A program made the translations under genes and the position numbers. Source: JBOFSR01 sp051651645 (GTDB taxonomy: Bacteria > Spirochaetota > Spirochaetia > Treponematales > Treponemataceae). Taken from it: DNA of 12,212 nt. The stretch covers positions 1-12,212 of the forward strand of contig JBOFSR010000142.1 of the NCBI GenBank assembly GCA_051651645.1, given 5' to 3'. The number at the start of each line of letters is the position of its first letter. Positions within the stretch are counted from its first letter, which is position 1. Below, in pieces: positions 6,344 to 12,212 of this stretch. The notes under the pieces were generated by a model. That model worked only from the letters and a program-made list of their open reading frames with translations, was not told the origin of the DNA and did no database searches.

Positions 6344-7474
6344 CTAATTTTCCTCTCTTTTTGGGGAGTTAGTGTGCTCAGGCTGATTTTTCATTTGCCA
6401 CGAGATGAACATTCTAATCCCCGTACGGATTGCAACAAAAACAACAATAAGTCCTTGGATAATAGAAACAATTTCTTTGGGGATGCGTTGCGATTGCATA
6501 AGTGGCTGAGCAGTTTGCAGCATTCCAAATAACAACCCTGAAAGAAGCGTACCTACTCCCGTATTATTGCCAACAAGTGCGACAGCAATTCCTGTAAAGC
6601 CGTAATTGTCCATGCCAGAGAGAACACGACCAAAACTGAATGAGCCGAGTGCGACAATGCCTCCTGCAAGCCCAGCAAAAGCACCCGCAATAGCCATAGA
6701 AAGCATAACACTCCGCACAACAGAGATTCCAGAGCATCGAGCGGCATCATGATTAAAACCCGTTGCTCGTAAGGAAAATCCAATACTTGTTTTTTCCATT
6801 GTGTAGATAAAAAATGCAACACCGATGAGCATAATGATAAATCCATAATTTAGATTGGAGTTATTACTAAGTTTTTGAAAAAAGCTTGACGCCAAAAGTG
6901 CGGTTTGAGGAAAATTTGGCGTTTTGAATGTATTTGTATCGGGAATTGCCATTGTAATTATGCGTGAAAGATACAGAGCGATGTAATTGAGCATGATTGT
7001 TGCAACAACTTCCGAGACCTCATACTTTGCCTTGAGAAATCCAACAATCCCACCCCAAATCGCACCGATGACAATTGAGCCAAGCAAGCAAAGCACCCAA
7101 TGCAGAACACTAATTTGAGGGCCAAAAAGTGCAATCACTTGGGCAATCGTTAAACCCATGATATATTGCCCCTCACCACCAATATTAAAAAGTCCAGTGC
7201 GTGCAGCAAAGGCCATGGAAAACCCACATAAAATGAGCGGCACCGAAATAGTTAGCCACTCACCAATGTAGCGGACATTCATTGTGCCACGGTCAATATT
7301 AAAGCCTGTAAGAACTTGTAAGATCGCCTTATACATCCCAATAGGATTTCTGCCAACAAGGAGAATTAAAATTGTGCCACAAAAAAAACCTAATAAAACG
7401 ACTAAAACTGAAACAGCACCATCTGATCGAAGTAAAAGATTCGCAATTTTTTTATTGTAATTTATGCCTTTCAT
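6344..7474 (-). CDS. Nucleoside-type ABC transporter permease (PnrD/YufP-like)
   Basis: This is the larger permease, 376 residues, also of the BPD_transp_2 family, forming the membrane channel together with the permease downstream. A first helix at about 20-41 precedes the family motif GLFNIGGEGQYIMG (about 94-107). EVVATIMLNYIA (about 155-166) and the loop GFNHDAARCSGIS (about 239-251) follow; the loop contacts the ATPase. The C-terminus is charged (PKREEN). The ATG overlaps the ATPase stop by four bases (ATGA), and AGAGG precedes it at a good distance, showing tight operon structure. Confidence 0.9.
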   Translation of the reverse strand: MKGINYNKKIANLLLRSDGAVSVLVVLLGFFCGTILILLVGRNPIGMYKAILQVLTGFNIDRGTMNVRYIGEWLTISVPLILCGFSMAFAARTGLFNIGGEGQYIMGLTIAQVIALFGPQISVLHWVLCLLGSIVIGAIWGGIVGFLKAKYEVSEVVATIMLNYIALYLSRIITMAIPDTNTFKTPNFPQTALLASSFFQKLSNNSNLNYGFIIMLIGVAFFIYTMEKTSIGFSLRATGFNHDAARCSGISVVRSVMLSMAIAGAFAGLAGGIVALGSFSFGRVLSGMDNYGFTGIAVALVGNNTGVGTLLSGLLFGMLQTAQPLMQSQRIPKEIVSIIQGLIVVFVAIRTGIRMFISWQMKNQPEHTNSPKREEN

Positions 7475-9021
7475 GCCAAAACCTCTGAGTTTTTATTATC
7501 TGCACTTTGAGAGCCTGCCATCATCAAACCAATTTCACGCTCGGTAATTTTATCCGCATAAGAGATTCCAACAATCGATCCTTGTGAAATTGTTGCTATT
7601 CTATCGCAAAGGTTCATAATTTCATCAAGCTCAAAGGAAACGAGCATAATCGCCTTGCCCTTATCTCTTTGCTCTACAATGCATTTTCGGATATACTCAA
7701 TTGCACCAACATCCAGTCCGCGGGTCGGTTGAGCTACAATCAAAAACTGCGGCTCTAAATCAATTTCACGGGCAATAATGACCTTTTGCTGATTTCCCCC
7801 CGACATGCTTGCAACCTTGCTCAAACTCCCCTGTGCACAGCGAATATCAAAGTTTTTAATAAGCAAATCCGCTTTCTTTTTCATCTTTTCAAAATTGAGT
7901 AAAAATCCCTTACCCGTGTACGGCTTAAAAAAATAATTTTTCAAGACAACGTTTTCTGCAATCGTAAAATTGCCAATAAGTCCATGTTTTTGCCTGTCTT
8001 CTGGGATATGCCCAATGCCCGCGTGAATCCGCTGACGAATACTCAAAGAAGAGATGTCCTTGCTATTCAAAAGGATTTTGCCACTTTGAAGGGGGACAAG
8101 ACCCGTAATTGCATAAATTAATTCTGTTTGCCCATTTCCGTCAATGCCTGCAATACCGACAATTTCACCCGCTTTCACATCGAATGACAGATTATTAACG
8201 GCAATTTGCCCACGTGAATTTTTTACGCTAATATTTTGCACAGACAAAACAACATCTTTTGGATTTGCAGGAATTTTATCGATTTCAAATTTCACCGCTC
8301 TGCCAACCATTTTTTCTGCAAGCTCATGCTCGCTAACACTAGCAACCGTGACAGTATCAATCAGTTTTCCCTGCCGCAAAATAGTGCACCTCTGGGCAAC
8401 GGCTTTAATTTCTTTGAGTTTATGCGTGATGATAATAATTGTTTTTCCCTCGTTTTGCAGCTGCTTAATAATATCCATCAGCTCATCAATTTCTTGTGGG
8501 GTGAGCACTGCAGTCGGCTCATCAAAAATAATTATATCTGCGTTGCGATACAGCGTTTTAAGAATTTCAACACGCTGCTGCATACCAATGCTAATATCTT
8601 CAATTCTATCGCTGGGATTAACTTGCAATCCATATTTTTTTGAAAGCTGCTCAACACGCTTTTCAGCTTTTTTTAAGTCAATAAAGCCAAATTTATTTTT
8701 GGGTTCCAGCCCCAAGACAATATTTTCAGTAACAGAATAATTATGCACAAGCTTAAAGTGTTGATGAACCATGCCAATTCCAAGTTCGGTCGCCATATTT
8801 GGGTTCATCTTGGGAACTTCTTTGCCATTAATTTTAATTGTTCCGCTATCGGCATCATAGGATCCAAACAGAATAGACATGAGCGTTGACTTGCCCGATC
8901 CATTTTCACCAAGCAATGCCATAACCTCATTTTTTTTCACCTGAAAGTGTATGTTATCATTGGCAAGAATGCCTGGAAAAGATTTTGTAATTCCCTGCAT
9001 TTCAATCGCATAGTCACTCAT
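7471..9021 (-). CDS. Nucleoside/sugar-type ABC transporter ATPase with two NBDs (PnrC/YufO-like)
   Basis: This cytoplasmic ATPase of 516 residues powers the importer and holds both nucleotide-binding domains in one chain, as in RbsA and YufO. NBD1 has Walker A GENGSGKST (38-46), a weak signature ISIGMQQR (143-150) and Walker B IIIFDEPTAVL (163-173). NBD2 has a Walker A without the lysine, GIDGNGQTE (292-300), a canonical signature SGGNQQ (407-412) and Walker B with Gln instead of the catalytic Glu (VAQPTRGLD, 429-437). These asymmetries are known for this family, so only one composite site should hydrolyse ATP fully. AAGGGGAA lies just before the ATG. It is the first gene of the minus-strand operon, has a consensus promoter and overlaps the next gene by four bases. 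Confidence 0.92.
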   Translation of the reverse strand: MSDYAIEMQGITKSFPGILANDNIHFQVKKNEVMALLGENGSGKSTLMSILFGSYDADSGTIKINGKEVPKMNPNMATELGIGMVHQHFKLVHNYSVTENIVLGLEPKNKFGFIDLKKAEKRVEQLSKKYGLQVNPSDRIEDISIGMQQRVEILKTLYRNADIIIFDEPTAVLTPQEIDELMDIIKQLQNEGKTIIIITHKLKEIKAVAQRCTILRQGKLIDTVTVASVSEHELAEKMVGRAVKFEIDKIPANPKDVVLSVQNISVKNSRGQIAVNNLSFDVKAGEIVGIAGIDGNGQTELIYAITGLVPLQSGKILLNSKDISSLSIRQRIHAGIGHIPEDRQKHGLIGNFTIAENVVLKNYFFKPYTGKGFLLNFEKMKKKADLLIKNFDIRCAQGSLSKVASMSGGNQQKVIIAREIDLEPQFLIVAQPTRGLDVGAIEYIRKCIVEQRDKGKAIMLVSFELDEIMNLCDRIATISQGSIVGISYADKITEREIGLMMAGSQSADNKNSEVLA

Positions 9022-9082
9022 GATTTTCCCCTTTCCAGTTGTAAAGTCTACACAAGCCCAAGCTACATATTTTCAATACTGC

Positions 9083-9112
9083 ATTATAACAGTTTATTAG
9101 CAATTTTGTCAA
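9083..9112 (-). promoter_or_regulatory. Promoter of the ATPase-permease operon
   Basis: On the minus strand a perfect TTGACA (9107-9112) and a perfect TATAAT (9083-9088) are 18 bases apart. The predicted start near 9076 leaves a leader of about 55 bases in which I see no riboswitch. This is the best promoter in the window. Confidence 0.8.
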
Positions 9113-9196
9113 ATTAAGTGCCAGAAAAACTGCATAAATTCATCAAATAGAGCAATTTTTGTTACACAAGCGAATCAAACAAGAAAAACTATCCGC

Positions 9197-9225
9197 TTGC
9201 AACAAGCAGTAAATTCGCTTAAAAT
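9197..9225 (+). promoter_or_regulatory. Possible promoter of flhB
   Basis: TTGCAA (9197-9202), a 17-base spacer and TAAAAT (9220-9225) match sigma-70 boxes. The start would fall near 9232, right at the ATG at 9233, which would leave the AGAGG site (9226-9230) outside the mRNA. Either this is not the real promoter or the message is nearly leaderless. I see no sigma-28 box. Confidence 0.3.
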
Positions 9226-9232
9226 AGAGGAA

Positions 9233-10420
9233 ATGGCTACCCTTTCTTGCTTTCACTTTTTTGATAATTTTCTCTTTTTACGCAGAAGAAAAAAAAATAA
9301 TTCAGTAGAAGAGATTCTTAATCAAATTGACTTACAATGGTTTGCCGCGGAGGATGAGGGGCGAACAGAAGATCCGTCGGAATTTAAGCTTCGTAAATCA
9401 CGTGAAGAAGGACGAGTTGCAAAAAGCCAAGAGTTTACGGGGGCAATCGTTATGCTCTTGTCAGTCATAACGTTAATAGCAATTGCACCGTGGCTTTTTA
9501 CTAATTTTATCACCATTATACGATTTTATTTTGAAAGAGCGATGAGTGCCGATTTGCTCGACGGACAACTTTCGTCAACATTTTATATTTATTTTATTAA
9601 AATGTTTTTGCCCATTTCAATTGTTGCAACCTTATCGAGTATAATCGCAAATATTATTCAAAATCAAGGATTTCTTTTTTCAACAAAGCCAATTAGTCCA
9701 AAGTTTTCAAAAATACTTCCTAAATTCAGTGAGTATCTCAAAAAAACGCTCTTTTCGTTTGAAGGTGGCTTCAATGTTGTAAAGTCCATTGGAAAAGTTA
9801 TCATTATCGTTATTGTGGCATACACGCTTATAAAAACTGAGTTACCGCAACTATTAACTTTGCTCAACGTCAATATGTGGTCAGCCTTCGCATACGTTGC
9901 ATCCCTTGGAGGCAGGCTTTTGCTTATTTCGGCGGGAATTTTCATTGCGGTTTCAATTCCTGATTACCTTGTGCAACGTCGTCAATTTATTGAATCATTA
10001 AAAATGACAAAACAAGAAGTAAAAGAAGAATACAAAATGCTTGAAGGAGATCCGCTGGTAAAAAGTAGACTTCGCCAAAGAATGCGAGAATTACTAAGTC
10101 AAAATATTCCGCAAAGTGTTGCAAAAGCAGACGTTGTCATAACAAACCCGACGCATTTTGCCTGCGTTATTGAGTATGACAAAAATGTTATGCCAGGCCC
10201 CATGTTGACGGCAAAGGGAGCAGATGCCTTAGCACAAAGAATTAAGGAGCTTGCACGCGAAAGCAATGTGCCAATCATTGAAAACAAACCGCTTGCGCGG
10301 GCAATTTTTGCCGAGGTTGAAGTTGGGGATATTATTCCTGAAATATACTATGAAGCACTCGCTCTTATTTTGTCGCAGGTATATAATATTTCTACAAAGT
10401 CCCGTAACAAGTGGCTTTAA
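9233..10420 (+). CDS. flhB: Flagellar export apparatus protein FlhB
   Basis: FlhB is the inner-membrane export-gate component that switches substrate class from rod/hook to filament proteins. The call rests on LQWFAAEDEGRTEDPSEFK near the N-terminus, four hydrophobic helices, and a cytoplasmic domain with the self-cleaving NPTH motif at residues 305-308 followed by the usual FACVIEYD strand. The protein has 395 residues from ATG 9233. The region before LQWFAAEDE is about 35 residues longer than in enteric FlhB, in line with the later NPTH. ATG 9233 is chosen because AGAGG lies just upstream; the longer frame from TTG 9197 has no ribosome site. In most treponemes flhB sits beside fliR and flhA, but here it stands alone between importer and symporter genes. 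The key residues look intact. Confidence 0.93.
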   Translation: MATLSCFHFFDNFLFLRRRKKNNSVEEILNQIDLQWFAAEDEGRTEDPSEFKLRKSREEGRVAKSQEFTGAIVMLLSVITLIAIAPWLFTNFITIIRFYFERAMSADLLDGQLSSTFYIYFIKMFLPISIVATLSSIIANIIQNQGFLFSTKPISPKFSKILPKFSEYLKKTLFSFEGGFNVVKSIGKVIIIVIVAYTLIKTELPQLLTLLNVNMWSAFAYVASLGGRLLLISAGIFIAVSIPDYLVQRRQFIESLKMTKQEVKEEYKMLEGDPLVKSRLRQRMRELLSQNIPQSVAKADVVITNPTHFACVIEYDKNVMPGPMLTAKGADALAQRIKELARESNVPIIENKPLARAIFAEVEVGDIIPEIYYEALALILSQVYNISTKSRNKWL

Positions 10421-10465
10421 TCAAAAAAATCTAATCGTTTTGAATCGCATAAAAGCTGTAGATAG

Positions 10466-10492
10466 TTGACTTTCTATAGGTACTTCTATAAT
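10466..10492 (+). promoter_or_regulatory. Promoter of the symporter gene, possibly leaderless
   Basis: TTGACT (10466-10471), a 15-base spacer and a perfect TATAAT (10487-10492) end nine bases before ATG 10501. The expected start is 10499-10501 and there is no ribosome site, so the mRNA may begin at its start codon. GCTGTA (10455-10460) and TACAGC (10495-10500) form an inverted repeat flanking the promoter. Confidence 0.55.
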
Positions 10493-10500
10493 CTTACAGC

Positions 10501-11730
10501 ATGAAAATATGGCTTAAATATTTAGGGGCATGCATTCTTGGTGTCGCCGTAGCACTTTTAAATCCTTTTATTACTGGAAAAAATATTACTTTTTTTGACT
10601 TCCTGTTTAACTATTCACTGAATATTGGAAGATACATGGTAATTCCAACCATTTTTTTTTGCATGAGCATCGGAATTTATAATTTAAGAGTTTCTCGAAA
10701 ATTATTCAAAACTGCACTATACTGCATTGCAATTATTGTACCAACAACAATCTTTCTAACTCTTTTTGGAACGTTTTCTGTAAGCATTATTAAATTTCCA
10801 CGAGTTGCAATTTCGGTCGAAGAAATCACCCATGTAGAAACATTGAATATTATTGAAAATTTATTAAAAATTTTTCCGAGTAATCCCTTTGCCATATTTT
10901 TAGAAAGTGATTTTTTACTCCCATTATGTATGCTTGCAGGCTTTGTTGGTGCAGCCCTTGCCTCTGATAAAACTGTCGCAAAGTTTGCAATAAATGTCTT
11001 TGACTCTCTTTCAAGTGTTTTTTATGCAATTTTATCTTTTTTTATAGATATTTTTGCTTTTTTTCTCATTGCAATATCGGCATACTGGACAATTTCATAT
11101 TTCGACGTACTAAAAACAGGCACCTATAATTTTTTATTTATACTTTTATTCATAAATATGATAGTAATAATTTGTGTCATTTATCCACTTATTTTAAAGT
11201 TTGCCTTTAACGAGCGTCGCCCCTATCGAGTTTTATACGCATCAACAGCAGGATTAATCGTTGCTTTTTTCACCAGTGACACAAACATTGCACTAGGAGT
11301 AAATCTTCGCCACACAAGAGCAAGTCTTGGCATTCAACACCGAGTTGACTCTGTTTCATTGCCAGTTTTTTCCATTTTTTCTCGCGGCGGTACGGCTATG
11401 GCCGTTGCCATCTCTTTTATCATAATCCTTAAATCGTATTCGCGGCAAACTATTTCACTCTATGATATTTTATGGATTGTTTGCTCAACAAGTGTTATAT
11501 CCTTCTTACTGGGAGCTTTCTCGGTCAACGGATCGTTTATTGCACTAACCGTTTTATGCACACTATACGGCAATGGCTTTGAATCAGGGTATTTGATTTT
11601 AAAGCCTGTTGCATTTTTCATAGGATCTGTTGCTACGACAATTGATGTTGCAACCTCAATTTTTGGAAGTTATATTATTGCAAACAAGCAGAAACATATT
11701 CAACGCAAGGACATACGTTTTTTTGTATAA
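10501..11730 (+). CDS. Divergent dicarboxylate/amino acid:cation symporter (DAACS) homologue
   Basis: This is a polytopic inner-membrane protein of 409 residues, matching the length and helix pattern of the DAACS/SDF (GltP/DctA) family, which imports acidic amino acids or dicarboxylates with Na+ or H+. The start MKIWLKYLGACILG is family-like. The binding core is altered. Where the serine-rich HP1 motif is expected, the protein has AFFTSDTNIALG (255-266). Where NMDGTA is expected, it has SRGGTA (294-299), losing the Asn and Asp. TM8 reads IDVATSIFGSYIIAN, without the DxxRT and NxxGD residues. The ligand or coupling ion is therefore probably different from glutamate/Na+. It is a single gene with its own promoter and no ribosome site. 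The family call is fairly firm; the substrate is unknown. Confidence 0.75.
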   Translation: MKIWLKYLGACILGVAVALLNPFITGKNITFFDFLFNYSLNIGRYMVIPTIFFCMSIGIYNLRVSRKLFKTALYCIAIIVPTTIFLTLFGTFSVSIIKFPRVAISVEEITHVETLNIIENLLKIFPSNPFAIFLESDFLLPLCMLAGFVGAALASDKTVAKFAINVFDSLSSVFYAILSFFIDIFAFFLIAISAYWTISYFDVLKTGTYNFLFILLFINMIVIICVIYPLILKFAFNERRPYRVLYASTAGLIVAFFTSDTNIALGVNLRHTRASLGIQHRVDSVSLPVFSIFSRGGTAMAVAISFIIILKSYSRQTISLYDILWIVCSTSVISFLLGAFSVNGSFIALTVLCTLYGNGFESGYLILKPVAFFIGSVATTIDVATSIFGSYIIANKQKHIQRKDIRFFV

Positions 11731-11755
11731 AAGGTTCTTAAATTAGAGCCTATAC
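11725..11755 (+). terminator. Hairpin at the end of the symporter gene
   Basis: GTATA and GGTTCT pair with AGAGCC and TATAC around a TAAATT loop, with a three-A bulge. The hairpin overlaps the stop codon. It has no following T run, so it may be a weak terminator or an mRNA-end stabiliser. Confidence 0.4.
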
Positions 11756-11787
11756 CACTTAAAGAAAAATGAATAAAATGTTGTGGT

Positions 11788-12212
11788 ATGCGAAAGAGTA
11801 GAAATAGCAAAGAAAAGCAAGAAAAACGCATTGAATATTTTATATTAGGTGCAACAGCACGAAGTGCAGGCGATCATGCAGAGTAAATTTTAAGATTACT
11901 ATTTCATATTTTCACCGACTGAAAGAATTAGTTTTTCAATATCAGCAAGCGACTAGTAAATTTTCTGGTGAAATAGAGATTGATGAAACTTATTTTGGAG
12001 AAACACGATAACAAGCAAAGTTTGTATGGGAAAAAAGGTCGTGGTACTTGCGGATAAAATTCCTATTTTTGGGTTGCTAAAACGTGGTGGTAAGCTTTAT
12101 ATCTATATCACAAACAATACAACCACAAATATTTTACTCTCTGCTATTAATGAGAATGGTTATTCTAGACAGTATTCTGTGTAACGATTCATATGCAAGT
12201 TACAGCAAACTC
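11788..12212 (+). pseudogene. IS1595-family transposase, N-terminal and central part, frameshifted
   Basis: This is a decayed ISXO2/IS1595 transposase cut by the right window edge. ATG 11788 opens RKSRNSKEKQEKRIEYF and ATARSAGD, then stops at 11884-11886. A shifted frame continues with YFHRLKELVF and GEIEIDETYFGETR (the first catalytic Asp region) to TAA at 12009-12011. Fragments GRGTCG, KIPIFGLLKRGGKLYIYI and LLSAINENGYSRQY follow in shifted frames, then another stop and DSYASYSKL. At least four lesions are visible, so it cannot make a working enzyme. Its orientation is the same as the remnant at the left edge. Around 11747-11766, GCCTATACC and ACTTAAAG might be a worn left terminal repeat; this is uncertain. 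Confidence 0.85.

Noticed and set aside
8144..8740. A long open frame on the plus strand, 198 codons.
   Set aside because: It lies fully inside the ABC ATPase gene on the other strand, whose motifs are unambiguous. It is an antisense shadow.
9022..9076. A purine riboswitch in the leader of the nucleoside-importer operon.
   Set aside because: The leader is only about 55 bases long and lacks the three-way junction and conserved loops of a purine aptamer.

Overview
This 12.2 kb AT-rich window looks like chromosomal DNA of a host-associated spirochete, most likely a Treponema. The indications are a PnrA/TmpC-like nucleoside-binding lipoprotein, a helix-turn-helix/PTS-IIA fusion of the kind treponemes carry, a flagellar FlhB whose N-terminal region resembles spirochetal FlhB, relaxed lipoboxes, and low GC. 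The genus is inferred from protein character, not from a database match.

Layout. (1) 1-231: 3' end of a degenerate IS1595/ISXO2-type element with a well-kept terminal sequence. (2) 238-1080 (-): a periplasmic class III (BtuF/FhuD-type) substrate-binding protein with no transporter partner in view; it is divergent from (3) 1279-1923 (+), a DNA-binding/EIIA fusion. (4) 2047-2832: tRNA-His(GTG) and tRNA-Arg(TCG), a truncated integrase N-terminus, then tRNA-Phe(GAA) with a consensus promoter and an intrinsic terminator. (5) 3029-4096: a VanY-type (M15) peptidase, probably a lipoprotein. (6) 4200-9021: a nucleoside-type ABC importer. The binding lipoprotein is on the + strand and the ATPase-permease-permease operon converges on it from the - strand; hairpins lie between them. 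(7) 9233-10420: flhB, alone and away from the usual flagellar export genes. (8) 10501-11730: a divergent DAACS symporter homologue whose -10 box lies almost on the start codon. (9) 11788-12212: 5' part of a second decayed IS1595-type transposase, in the same orientation as the one at the left edge.

How the genes work together. The BMP-type lipoprotein (4200-5297) should capture a nucleoside and hand it to the two permeases (6344-7474 and 5429-6343), energised by the double-NBD ATPase (7471-9021). The other genes are independent units: a putative metal, haem or cobamide binder, a phosphorylation-responsive regulator, a cell-wall peptidase, a flagellar export gate component and a secondary transporter. 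I see no clear novel multi-gene system. The most interesting points are the decayed integrase between tRNA genes, the split convergent importer, the isolated flhB, the motif-deviant symporter with a possible leaderless mRNA, and the same-orientation IS remnants that bracket the whole block.
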